Positions 34,314-42,886 of a DNA stretch of 64,000 nucleotides are shown here, one piece after another. The stretch is from assembly GCF_000145035.1 (NCBI RefSeq), contig NC_014387.1, forward strand, positions 1,664,001-1,728,000. The letters run 5' to 3'. The position numbers were made by a program, and so were the translations under genes. Each line of letters begins with the position of its first letter. Position 1 is the stretch's first letter. The notes beneath the pieces were generated by a model, which saw nothing but the letters and a program-made list of their open reading frames with translations, was not told where the DNA came from and did not search any database. Origin of the DNA: Butyrivibrio proteoclasticus B316. GTDB taxonomy: Bacteria; Bacillota; Clostridia; Lachnospirales; Lachnospiraceae.

Positions 34314-35027
34314 ATGGCAGATATAAATCAGGTTAGTGCTGTTATAAAAAATGGTGAAGTAGCTAATACTGTTAAAGAAGATGCTACAAAAAATGCTACT
34401 GCCGGTTATGATAAAGATTCATTCCTTAAGATACTTGTTGCTCAGATGAAGTATCAGGATCCTATGGAGCCTACATCAAATACAGAGTATATCAATCAGT
34501 ACGCAACCTTTACTCAGGTCGAGCAGCTCAGTAATATGGCTAATTCAATGGCTCTTTCAAGAGCATCAGAGATGGTTGGCAAGACTGTAAGAGTTACTCA
34601 GTATAATCCTGACAACGGCAAGACAACTGAGGTTGTTGGCGTTGTTGATTTTGTTACCTACAATGCAAATAAGGCATATCTCAACATTGAAGGCACCAAC
34701 TACAATGTCGAGGATGTTACAGAAGTATTTGATACTGATTATACAGATGCCAAGGCAGTTGTTAAGGACTTCCAGGAAGCCATCGATAACCTTCCAAGTA
34801 ACGTTGATTTTGTAAATGAGCAGGATCATGGTCTTACAATCGATACAATGTATGACTTCTACATGAACAAGATGGATAAGAAGGCCAGAAATATGATGGA
34901 TCCCAATTATGTTACATCCCTTCAGCAGTATGTTCACAGAATCGATGATATCCGCGGCGATGAGCACAGAACCTTTAAGATTGATGATACTTCTTCTACC
35001 AAGAAAGAAGAATCAAAGACTGAATAA
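34314..35027 (+). CDS. flgD: Flagellar hook assembly (capping) protein FlgD
   Basis: Scaffold cap for hook polymerisation. 237 residues. The conserved N-terminal block reads KDSFLKILVAQMKYQDPMEP, followed by NTEYINQYATFTQVEQLSNM. The centre (EMVGKTVRVTQYN, VVGVVDFVTYNANKAYLNIE) is the FlgD beta domain. The C-terminal third is a charged extension beyond the core. ATG 34314 lies just after a stable mRNA hairpin. Confidence 0.95.
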   Translation: MADINQVSAVIKNGEVANTVKEDATKNATAGYDKDSFLKILVAQMKYQDPMEPTSNTEYINQYATFTQVEQLSNMANSMALSRASEMVGKTVRVTQYNPDNGKTTEVVGVVDFVTYNANKAYLNIEGTNYNVEDVTEVFDTDYTDAKAVVKDFQEAIDNLPSNVDFVNEQDHGLTIDTMYDFYMNKMDKKARNMMDPNYVTSLQQYVHRIDDIRGDEHRTFKIDDTSSTKKEESKTE

Positions 35028-35075
35028 GTCTTTAATAAGTAACTGTTAATTTTGTTTTTATCCGGAGACAAGAAC

Positions 35076-35501
35076 ATGACAATTGATGAACTTAGATTTT
35101 CTTCAATAGGTCAGGTCCAGGATCAGTACTTAAACCCGAAAGTACCTGCTACTGGTAATAAGAAACCTCTGCCAACAGGTGAAGGTTCTTTTGCTCAGGT
35201 ACTAAATAAAATTCAGGAACAAGCCGATAATAGTAATGTAGCAAGAGGAAATATTAAATTTTCCAAACATGCTGCAAACAGGCTACATGATAGAAGCATA
35301 GAGCTGACAAATGATCAGATGCTCAGATTAAATCAGGGTGCAAAAGAGGCGTCTGAAAAAGGTATAAAAGATTCTCTCATTTTAATTGATCAGCTGGCAT
35401 TTATCGTTAATGTTCCTAACAACACAGTTGTAACTGCAATGGATCAGACCGAAACTAAAAATAACGTATTTACAAATATCGACGGTGCAGTGATTGCATG
35501 A
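35076..35501 (+). CDS. Flagellar operon protein of the TIGR02530 family
   Basis: Small protein of unknown role consistently encoded between flgD and flgE in Firmicutes. ATG 35076 (MTIDELRFSSIGQVQDQYL) follows GGAGA. About 141 residues. Family core: IKFSKHAANRLHDRSIELTN and DSLILIDQLAFIVNVPNNTV, followed by VVTAMD. It may help hook assembly; that is inference from position only. Confidence 0.85.
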   Translation: MTIDELRFSSIGQVQDQYLNPKVPATGNKKPLPTGEGSFAQVLNKIQEQADNSNVARGNIKFSKHAANRLHDRSIELTNDQMLRLNQGAKEASEKGIKDSLILIDQLAFIVNVPNNTVVTAMDQTETKNNVFTNIDGAVIA

Positions 35502-35708
35502 TTGGACCGAAGTGCCGACCAAGGGTTAACGGTTATCGAATATAACTGTTATTACCGGCATCAGGAGATCTTAGATTCCCGACCGATAGAAGGAATCATC
35601 CGCATTTTCACGCATCCGTCCAAAATTTAAGTGAAAACTGTAACCGGGATTACTATCAAAAAAGTTCCCGTATACTGTCACTTGATCATTTTTGGAGGAC
35701 TTTGCCTT
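35502..35708 (+). promoter_or_regulatory. Structured 207-nt leader upstream of flgE
   Basis: No gene is supported here. Several inverted repeats stack up: TGCCG (35513-35517) with CGGCA (35556-35560) enclosing TAACGGTTAT (35527-35536) with ATAACTGTTA (35542-35551); GATTCC (35574-35579) with GGAATC (35592-35597); TTTTCAC (35605-35611) with GTGAAAA (35631-35637); and CGGGA/TCCCG around 35645-35671. The flgE ribosome site GGAGG (35694-35698) follows. An in-frame GTG at 35631 could add 26 residues to FlgE, but they have no family match and no ribosome site. Confidence 0.6.
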
Positions 35709-38700
35709 ATGATGAGATCATTATATTCTGGTGTTGCTGGTCTTAAGACCCACCAGACCAAGATGGATGTTATTGGTAACAACATTGCCAACGTTAACAC
35801 CACATCTTTTAAATCACAGTCTATTACATTCTCAGACCTTATGTATCAGACAACTCAGACAGCATCAGGTGCCACAGAGACCAAGGGTGGTGTAAATGCA
35901 CGCCAGATCGGTCTTGGTGCCAAGTCAGGTGCTATCAATACAGCGATTACTTCTCAGGGAGCTACTCAGACAACAAATAACCCATTTGATATCATGATAA
36001 CTGGTGAGTCTTTCTTTATCGTTAATAACGGTAATGAGAACCTCTATACAAGAGATGGCTCTTTCTACGTAGACGGTGCCGGAAACCTTGCGATGCAGTC
36101 TAATGGTTATCTTGTACAGGGCTGGAAGGCAGTAGAAGACAGAGATACTGGAGAAATTACAATCAGTAAGGGTGAGCTTACAGGACTTCAGATCATGAGC
36201 CCTGAGAACAGCACATATTCACCAGCATCAACAACATCATCATTATTCAGCGGAAATATTGATGATTTCGATTCAAACCTAACTTCTGATGATGGTAAGA
36301 CTATTACTCTTGAGTTCTATGACAACAAGGGTTATCTCTATACAGGAAAATTTACACTTAAGGATACAGAAACTGAGCACTTATTTGCTCTTACACTTAC
36401 AGATATTATCGATTCTAACGGAAAGTCTATCAATGACAATCCAGAAGGAATAGACAGACTTAGCCTTATTACTCTTGGAGATCAGACCAATACTAAGGCA
36501 AGATCACAGACAACAAAAGTTCAGCAGGGATACACACCAGTACAGTCTGTAGACTCAACTAAGATTACAATCAACAAGGATGGCGGCGATATCAAATATG
36601 ATAACGTTGCTAAGCATGGTAATCTTGTTGACCTTATGAGTTCAGCAACAACTAATGCTAAGACAGCAAACCTCCTTCAGGATGCTTATGATCTGTCTGA
36701 TGACAAGATCAAAGAGCTCTATGGTGAGACTCTCTTCAAGGAAGCTGAATACGATATAGCTACTAATGGCGATATTACAGTAACATTTGCGAAGCCAGAT
36801 CTTTCATCACTTCCTTATGATGCAAATACTTTCCAACAGGTAGATTTTGGAACAAAGAATACTGATGAGTACTTCACAAATGCTGCTTCTCAGAAGGCAT
36901 ATAAAGTTCCTTCATCTCAAGGCGGCAAGAAAGATGCATCAGATCTTACAACAGATTTTCTTAAGGATGTATTTAATATCACAACAGATTATACAGCAAC
37001 TGATGCCAGCGGAAAGGCATTATATTCTTACACTTACGGAAGTGGTAAGCTTTCAATATACAAGAATATAGAACTAAATCCTACAACAACTTCAGGTAGA
37101 CCAATTGCTGATATATATACAGCCGGTTCTTCAGCAGATATTTCACAGTATTTTGGAACATCTTCCAGTGCAGCAGATACTCTTCATACTGTTATTGAAA
37201 ACTGGGCTTCTACAGCAGGAAATGATATAAGCAAGCTTTCTTATACATATTCTGCAAGTGGAGAACTTACAATTACTCAGAAAGTAACTCAGCCGGCTGA
37301 TAATTATACTGATGAAGCTCAGCTTACAGGAGTTGTATCAGCAGATGCTACTGTTTTAGATGGGAAACTAGTAAAAGGAACAGATGGATATACGACTTAT
37401 GCAGATGTTTTAGCTATTGCTCAGGATACAACCCCTACATATTCTGCTGAAGAGATAGCAACAGCACAGGCAGTTGTTGATAAAATGGACGATATATATG
37501 CAACATTAGGTACAACTACTACTGCAGCAGACGTTTCTGGTCTTTCATTTAAGTTTGGAACGTTAACTGGAACTCCTGCTATAGTTGTTAAATATCCTTC
37601 AACAGAAGAAGTAGAGAAGGGATTCCCAGATGCAGCTTTATCATCAACAACGTATGTTGCAAGAGCTGTTGAGTATGATAAAGCTTATGTAAGTGACTAC
37701 ACAAAGACAACACCATCTTATGTATATCAGAACAGAAGTACCTATGGAACATCTTATTACGTACTTGATAATGCGCTTACAAGAGATGATGTTACAGCTA
37801 CAAATATCAACGCAGATTTTCTTAAAGCAGTATTTGCTGGAAAATCTGCTGATATTCAAGACTTTATAAACAATATGGGAACTGGAACCTTCACAATGTC
37901 GATATCAAAAGAAGGTTACGTTACATTCTTGCACAAAGAAACAAGCGGAACACCACATAGTAAGCTTGAAAAGTATACTATTGATACTAATGAAGATGGA
38001 ACAATCAGATATTCCACATCTGCAGCTTATGAAGATGTACCTGCAACAGGAAATATCAGCGATCTTTTAGAGACAGCCAAGGGCGAATATGCAGGTCTTT
38101 TGAAGAAAGTATATGGAATATCTGATGAGGCAGCTGATGCCTTCGGTATTGATGGAACATACTCAATCGATAATACACCTGGATCATCAAACTACGGAGC
38201 AATGACACTCAATGTTGGTAAGCATTCTATTACACTTGAGTTCAAACCAGAAAATGGTGTTATTGGAGCTGTTGACGGAAACACAGATGCAGCAATGACT
38301 GTTGACCTTCACTTTGATCAAACTGAGGGCTATGGACTTGAGCCATTCGGTTTCCAGGCATCTGCTACTAACGCTGATGAGCAGGATAGAGCAGGAAATA
38401 TTACAATTGATTTCTCTACAGTAACTAACTACAACACTAACGGATCATCAACAATCAAGGCAGTTAAGGGTGATAAGAAGAGTCTTAACACAGGACGAGC
38501 AGTTGGTGAGATGAATGGCGTTTCAATTTCAACAGATGGACAGATCTATGCTACATATTCAAATGGCCAGACCAAACTCCTTGGACAGATTGCATCTGCA
38601 GAGTTTGCTAACGCATCAGGTCTTTCTAAAGAGGGTGACAACCTCTATGCATCAACTCTTAACTCAGGTGAAGCTACAGTACAGGATATCACAACTGATG

Positions 38701-38858
38701 GCGGCTATATGAATACAGGAGTACTTGAAATGTCCAACGTAGACCTTTCATCACAGTTTACTGAGATGATCACAACTCAGCGTGGATTCCAGGCAAACAG
38801 CCGTATCATCACAGTATCAGATACACTTCTTGAGGAACTTACAAACCTTAAGAGATAA
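35709..38858 (+). CDS. flgE: Flagellar hook protein FlgE, greatly enlarged
   Basis: Forms the universal joint between rod and filament. ATG 35709 lies 10 bp after GGAGG. The ends are canonical: MMRSLYSGVAGLKTHQTKMD then VIGNNIANVNTTSFKSQ, and at the C terminus GVLEMSNVDLSSQFTEMITT, QRGFQANSRIITVSDTLLEE and LTNLKR. At about 1,049 residues it is more than twice the usual 400 or so. The excess is a Thr/Ser/Asp/Ala-rich central region (about 280-860) with internally similar segments (GNLVDLM..LLQDAYDLSDD against GNISDLL..LLKKVYGISDE). This probably forms extra surface domains on the hook. Followed by a terminator. Confidence 0.95.
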   Translation: MMRSLYSGVAGLKTHQTKMDVIGNNIANVNTTSFKSQSITFSDLMYQTTQTASGATETKGGVNARQIGLGAKSGAINTAITSQGATQTTNNPFDIMITGESFFIVNNGNENLYTRDGSFYVDGAGNLAMQSNGYLVQGWKAVEDRDTGEITISKGELTGLQIMSPENSTYSPASTTSSLFSGNIDDFDSNLTSDDGKTITLEFYDNKGYLYTGKFTLKDTETEHLFALTLTDIIDSNGKSINDNPEGIDRLSLITLGDQTNTKARSQTTKVQQGYTPVQSVDSTKITINKDGGDIKYDNVAKHGNLVDLMSSATTNAKTANLLQDAYDLSDDKIKELYGETLFKEAEYDIATNGDITVTFAKPDLSSLPYDANTFQQVDFGTKNTDEYFTNAASQKAYKVPSSQGGKKDASDLTTDFLKDVFNITTDYTATDASGKALYSYTYGSGKLSIYKNIELNPTTTSGRPIADIYTAGSSADISQYFGTSSSAADTLHTVIENWASTAGNDISKLSYTYSASGELTITQKVTQPADNYTDEAQLTGVVSADATVLDGKLVKGTDGYTTYADVLAIAQDTTPTYSAEEIATAQAVVDKMDDIYATLGTTTTAADVSGLSFKFGTLTGTPAIVVKYPSTEEVEKGFPDAALSSTTYVARAVEYDKAYVSDYTKTTPSYVYQNRSTYGTSYYVLDNALTRDDVTATNINADFLKAVFAGKSADIQDFINNMGTGTFTMSISKEGYVTFLHKETSGTPHSKLEKYTIDTNEDGTIRYSTSAAYEDVPATGNISDLLETAKGEYAGLLKKVYGISDEAADAFGIDGTYSIDNTPGSSNYGAMTLNVGKHSITLEFKPENGVIGAVDGNTDAAMTVDLHFDQTEGYGLEPFGFQASATNADEQDRAGNITIDFSTVTNYNTNGSSTIKAVKGDKKSLNTGRAVGEMNGVSISTDGQIYATYSNGQTKLLGQIASAEFANASGLSKEGDNLYASTLNSGEATVQDITTDGGYMNTGVLEMSNVDLSSQFTEMITTQRGFQANSRIITVSDTLLEELTNLKR

Positions 38859-38893
38859 TAAGATAGTAAATTAAATGATCATAGGCAAAGCTT

Positions 38894-38925
38894 CAGCCCT
38901 GTATCTTCGGTCGGATACAGGGCTG
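38894..38925 (+). terminator. Terminator after flgE
   Basis: CAGCCCTGTATC (38894-38905) / GATACAGGGCTG (38914-38925), 12 bp perfect, with an 8-nt loop beginning TTCGG. The T-tail is weak. It lies between convergent genes and may serve flgE. Confidence 0.75.
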
Positions 38926-38991
38926 TATTAATGCATTTACTAACACTTTGGATTATTCATTTAGTTATCGTTATTAGGTGAGTCATTTGCT

Positions 38992-39846
38992 TCAATGTTT
39001 TGTAAAAAATACCTGAAGTGCATGATATAGATGTAGCTGCCAGGCTTTCATATCGTGAACACCGCCAGGAATTATGAAAAAGTCATAGTTTACATCTTTT
39101 TTAAGATATGGAGACTGTGCAAGAGCTCTTTCCATGATCTCTTTATGCTCTTCAAAGGCTATGTCTTTATCACCATTAGCACAGAACATATAGTCAAGCA
39201 CAAGGCCTTTATCGTGTCCTTCGGCAAGTGTCTTACAGATTCTCTCAACTTCAAGGTCATGATCACCGAAAGGCCCGCAGCAGCCGGAAAATGGGCCATA
39301 GTAGGAGAATAGATCAAAGTTATTGTAAAATGCAGCTCTGTAAGTTGTCATAGATCCGAGAGACAGACCGGCAAAGGCTCTGTGATTTCTGGTCTTAATG
39401 AGATTTTCCTCAGTTACATCGCCTTTTGCATAGCTGCTATAGTGACTCTCTACTGCTGGTATAAGGTCATTTCTAAGCTCATATCTAAAGTTCTCACATA
39501 TTCCTTCATCATGAGTATTTTTGCTTTCCTCATCGTGATAGAAGGTAGGTGTCACAATGATGCATGGTTTGCAGATGCCTTTAGCCATCATGTTGTCGAG
39601 GATGGTAACTGTATCCGGGAACATTTTAAGCCACCACTCCTGCATGAATCCACCTCCGTGCAGAAGGTAGAGGATATTATAGCTCTGAGATTTATCGTAT
39701 CCGTATGGAAGATATACATAGGCTCTTTTATTAAGCTTTCTATGACTGTCGTCGTAGGTCTCAGATGTGTACTCGAAGAGCTCGACAGTTCCTTTATTAG
39801 TGCATTCTGTTAGCATTTCCTTTGGCATTTCATAAACGTAATTCAT
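38992..39846 (-). CDS. CE1-type esterase (feruloyl/acetyl esterase-like)
   Basis: An alpha/beta-hydrolase of the putative-esterase (Esterase D/Fes, CE1) family; in rumen and gut Lachnospiraceae such enzymes deacylate hemicellulose fragments, but the substrate here is not shown. 284 residues. RAYVYLPYGYDKSQSYNILYLL leads to the oxyanion segment HGGG; the nucleophile elbow is GLSLGSMTT; the catalytic His is in GGVHDMKAW. No signal peptide, so it is intracellular. On the minus strand, AGGAG lies before ATG. It is the only minus-strand gene and splits the flagellar cluster, suggesting an insertion or rearrangement at this point. Confidence 0.87.
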   Translation of the reverse strand: MNYVYEMPKEMLTECTNKGTVELFEYTSETYDDSHRKLNKRAYVYLPYGYDKSQSYNILYLLHGGGFMQEWWLKMFPDTVTILDNMMAKGICKPCIIVTPTFYHDEESKNTHDEGICENFRYELRNDLIPAVESHYSSYAKGDVTEENLIKTRNHRAFAGLSLGSMTTYRAAFYNNFDLFSYYGPFSGCCGPFGDHDLEVERICKTLAEGHDKGLVLDYMFCANGDKDIAFEEHKEIMERALAQSPYLKKDVNYDFFIIPGGVHDMKAWQLHLYHALQVFFTKH

Positions 39847-40374
39847 AAGCTTAAACTCCTGATGTTTTGTTTTTTGGTTTATATGGTTAATTATATGTTT
39901 TCTTCATATGGATATCCTCTAACTTATTGCGATAAAATTGGTAGCTATTGCTTTGCTATAATCAAAATAACGTCAATACGAACTATTGCCATAAATAAAC
40001 GGTATAACGCTTATAACAGCCGCATAAAATCTATATAATCAAGTAATGTTATCGAAATAAAATAGATAATATCGATATCCCCACAAAAATGATTTGTAAA
40101 AAAGTAGTGTACAGTGCATTTAAAAGTGGTAAAATGAAATTAAATACCACAATATATAGTGTTTGTGGTCGCTAAATATCACAAAAACAATTGCGATAGC
40201 AATATTATTGCAACATAATTTCATAACAAATTAACAAAAATGAAATTATGCACCATTTATGACTAAAATGTGAACAAACTCTAGAGCTTTTATGTACGAA
40301 AAGTGGTAAAATTAATGCATGTAGAAATAAAATTTCACTAAATATTGAAAATTTGGGGAGAGGTGAAATTTAAA
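39847..40374. other. 528-bp non-coding region between the divergent esterase and flbD
   Basis: A+T-rich, no supported gene. It contains a 14-bp direct repeat AAAAGTGGTAAAAT at 40122-40135 and 40299-40312, each carrying an extended -10-like TGGTAAAAT; another extended -10, TGCTATAAT, at 39954-39962; and an 11-bp inverted repeat CATAATTTCAT (40214-40224) / ATGAAATTATG (40240-40250). It probably holds the promoters of the esterase and of the flbD-mot block. No SigD-type promoter was found. Confidence 0.55.
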
Positions 40375-40551
40375 ATGCAAAAAAGTGTATTGATGCTGAC
40401 CAAGCTGGATACCAGAAAAATTCTTATAAATGTTCAGAATATCCAGACGGTAGAAGCGAATCCTGATACAGTTATCTTTTTGGATGGGGGCAAGAAAATC
40501 CTGGTTAAGGAGAGTCTTGAAGAGATTTACGAAATGCTTCAGGATAACTGA
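40375..40551 (+). CDS. flbD: FlbD family flagellar protein
   Basis: A short protein found upstream of motA in Firmicutes and spirochaetes; role unclear. The ATG at 40375 is chosen so that the protein begins MQKSVLMLTKLD, as in family members; a preceding AGGTGA is the ribosome site. 58 residues. Family features: LINVQNIQTVEANPDTVIFL and GGKKILVKESLEEI. It is 70 bp upstream of motA. Confidence 0.85.
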   Translation: MQKSVLMLTKLDTRKILINVQNIQTVEANPDTVIFLDGGKKILVKESLEEIYEMLQDN

Positions 40552-40621
40552 AGTTTTGAATGTGTATGCGGTTTTCTTATTTACGTAAGATTGTACTAAT
40601 CTAACGAAAGGGGTAAATGTT

Positions 40622-41425
40622 GTGGATATTGCGTCATTACTTGGTGTAGGACTATGTTTCGTCTTCATGATCCTCAGTATCGTGTTCTCGGCTGGCATTG
40701 CCGGTGTTCAATACTTTTTGGATGCGCCCTCTGCCATGATCACTTTTGGTGGTGCGCTTATGGCGGTTTTGGCTTCGAGAAGTATGCCGAGCTTTATAAA
40801 CGGACTTAAGTCATACACGCTGATCTACAAGATGCCTGCTGACGATACAAAGGGCACTATCAAACAGATCATCGATTTGTCCAATACTGCTCGTAAGGAA
40901 GGACTTCTTGCTCTTGAAGAAGCTGCAGGAAATCTTGAAGATGCTTTTATGAAAAAAGGTGTTGGCCTTATAGTTGATGGTACTGAGCCTGAACTTGTTA
41001 AGAGTATTTTAGAGGCTGAGATCGATGCCATGTCAGAACGACATAAATCAAATTATTCCTTCTTCGGTGACCTGGCCGGAATGGGACCTTCCTGGGGTAT
41101 GATCGGTACCCTTCTTGGTCTGGTTCTGATGCTTCAGAACATGTCAGATCCTTCGTCTATCGGACCGTCCATGGCGGTTGCCCTCATTACTACTTTCTAT
41201 GGATCAGTTCTTGCCAACTGGTTCTGTTATCCCGCAGAAAATAAACTCAAAGCCAGAGACAATGCAGAATATATGGCAAAGAGTATTGTCATAGAGGGAT
41301 TATTGTCCATTCAGGCTGGAGAAAACCCTCGAGTTACAGAAGAGAAGCTTAAATCATTCCTGTCACCTGCTGATAGAGCAGCATATGAGGCTGAAAATGG
41401 CACTGGCGATGGAGGCGGAGAATAA
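40622..41425 (+). CDS. motA: Flagellar motor stator protein MotA
   Basis: Proton- or sodium-channel stator subunit. It starts with GTG 40622 after GAAAGGGG. 267 residues, four membrane helices (two near the N terminus, two at about 150-205). The conserved GMGPSWGMIGTLLGLVLML motif carries the Pro that couples ion flow to torque, and the cytoplasmic loop carries the charged residues that meet FliG. Its stop overlaps the motB ATG by one base (TAATG), so the two are coupled. Confidence 0.96.
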   Translation: MDIASLLGVGLCFVFMILSIVFSAGIAGVQYFLDAPSAMITFGGALMAVLASRSMPSFINGLKSYTLIYKMPADDTKGTIKQIIDLSNTARKEGLLALEEAAGNLEDAFMKKGVGLIVDGTEPELVKSILEAEIDAMSERHKSNYSFFGDLAGMGPSWGMIGTLLGLVLMLQNMSDPSSIGPSMAVALITTFYGSVLANWFCYPAENKLKARDNAEYMAKSIVIEGLLSIQAGENPRVTEEKLKSFLSPADRAAYEAENGTGDGGGE

Positions 41426-42258
41426 TGGCAAAGAAACCGGAAGAAATAAAACCTGGATTGCCGGCCTGGCAGGGTACATTCGGCGACCTGATGAATCTGC
41501 TTCTTTGTTTCTTCGTTTTGCTTTTCTCAATGGCCAGTATGGATGCAGCCAAATTTGAAGAGGTTGCAGCATCCTTCAGTTCAGCTTTCAGCATCTTTTC
41601 AGGTGGCGAGATGGCTATAGGAAAAGGAGCTCTGATAGGCGATGGTGTATCGCAGCTTACTGAATTATCTTCCTACATCACTTCAATGGGACTTGCTCAG
41701 GCAGGTGATGATGCAGATGAAGAAAGAGATGCAGTTGGAGAGATGGATCAAAAAGAGCTGATGGAGGCGGCGGAAGAAGAACAGCTTGAAGCTTCACAAA
41801 AGCTTGCTGAGAAAATACAGGCAGAGCTTGAAGAAGGAGATATAGAGGACGTGGTTTCTCTGAATTATACGAGCCAGTTTGTACAGCTTACTATTCAGGG
41901 TTCAATATTGTTTGATTCAGGTAAAGTTGAAATAAAATCTGATGCGATTCCTGTAATTGATAAGGTTGGACAGATTCTTGAATCCTATGCCGGAGGAACT
42001 GTTGATATAGAGGGACATACAGATAATGTTCCTATGTCGTCCGGAGGAAAATACGCTAATAACGATGAGCTCAGCTCGGGGAGAGCGCTGGCAGTATTTA
42101 ATTATCTGGTAGAGAATACAACGCTTGATCCTGCAAACCTTATCCATACCGGAAGAGGTGAGTACGATCCCATAGCAGATAACTCCACAGATGAAGGCAG
42201 ATCCAGAAACAGACGAGTAGAGATTAAGATCTATAATCCACTTAGTTCATCATATTAA
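41425..42258 (+). CDS. motB: Flagellar motor stator protein MotB
   Basis: Peptidoglycan-anchored stator subunit. 277 residues. N-terminal membrane helix GDLMNLLLCFFVLLFSMA with the ion-carrying Asp at its start, an acidic plug/linker region (about 85-140) and an OmpA-like peptidoglycan-binding domain (ILFDSGKVEIKSDAIPVIDK, DIEGHTDNVPM, SSGRALAVFNYL, EGRSRNRRVEIKI). One-base overlap with motA. 22 bp to fliL. Confidence 0.96.
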   Translation: MAKKPEEIKPGLPAWQGTFGDLMNLLLCFFVLLFSMASMDAAKFEEVAASFSSAFSIFSGGEMAIGKGALIGDGVSQLTELSSYITSMGLAQAGDDADEERDAVGEMDQKELMEAAEEEQLEASQKLAEKIQAELEEGDIEDVVSLNYTSQFVQLTIQGSILFDSGKVEIKSDAIPVIDKVGQILESYAGGTVDIEGHTDNVPMSSGGKYANNDELSSGRALAVFNYLVENTTLDPANLIHTGRGEYDPIADNSTDEGRSRNRRVEIKIYNPLSSSY

Positions 42259-42280
42259 ATTGTGAAGGGGACAAAATAAA

Positions 42281-42820
42281 ATGAAAAAGAATTTGTTATC
42301 AATCATTATTCTGGCACTTCTTGTTGTGAATATTGGCATGACAGCCTTTATGATGCTAAGTGTTATGACTACCAATTCACAGACAGCCAAACTTATCTCT
42401 GATATAGCGGCAGCTCTTGAGCTTGAAGCTAATGGCGGTAATACAGGTGGATTCTCTGGATCAGCTTCAGGAAACGTTGGAGTTTCCAATATTGCTACCT
42501 TTGGTTTTACCGGAGATGATCAGCTTACGATCAACTTAAAGCCAGGATCTGATGGTAAGGCCCACTACATGCTGGTTGAAGTTGTATTTTCTATGAACAC
42601 TGCAAGTGCAGACTATGCGACACTTGGAACTTCTGAGTCTCTTGCGGGCATGAGAGAACTTATCAAAGGTAAAGTCACCAATACACTTTCTTCATATACC
42701 ATCGAAGAACTACAGGCAGATGATGGTCCTGCCAAAGAAAAGATTCTTGAAGAGGTTCAGGAACTCTACAACTCGAACTTTATTTATGATGTAACATTCT
42801 CAAGCGTTCTGTATCAGTAA
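42281..42820 (+). CDS. fliL: Flagellar basal body-associated protein FliL
   Basis: Single-pass protein that surrounds or supports the stator. 179 residues: one N-terminal helix (about 6-28, LLSIIILALLVVNIGMTAFM) and an extracytoplasmic domain with TINLKPGSDGKAHYMLVEVV, RELIKGKVTNTLSSYTIEEL and a C-terminal VTFSSVLYQ, matching FliL. Gly/Ser-rich linker after the helix. Placed between motB and fliM as usual. Confidence 0.9.
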   Translation: MKKNLLSIIILALLVVNIGMTAFMMLSVMTTNSQTAKLISDIAAALELEANGGNTGGFSGSASGNVGVSNIATFGFTGDDQLTINLKPGSDGKAHYMLVEVVFSMNTASADYATLGTSESLAGMRELIKGKVTNTLSSYTIEELQADDGPAKEKILEEVQELYNSNFIYDVTFSSVLYQ

Positions 42821-42886
42821 ATTTGATCGCTGGGATTTTCATATTCTCTATACGCTAATTAGTATCGGGAGAGAGGAGAAAAAAGA

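Noticed and set aside
35513..35600. Cyclic di-GMP riboswitch in the flgE leader
   Set aside because: The conserved core bases of class I or II c-di-GMP riboswitches were not found by eye; kept only as an unassigned structured leader.
35631..35708. GTG start extending FlgE by 26 residues
   Set aside because: No ribosome site before it, the extension is unlike any FlgE N terminus, and the ATG at 35,709 has GGAGG at good distance.
40119..40312. CRISPR or tandem repeat array in the esterase-flbD gap
   Set aside because: Only two copies of a 14-bp motif, 177 bp apart, with no regular spacers and no cas genes.
42850..42875. Palindrome-like CTAATTAG before fliM as an operator
   Set aside because: The dyad is short and A+T-rich and the flanking bases do not extend it convincingly.
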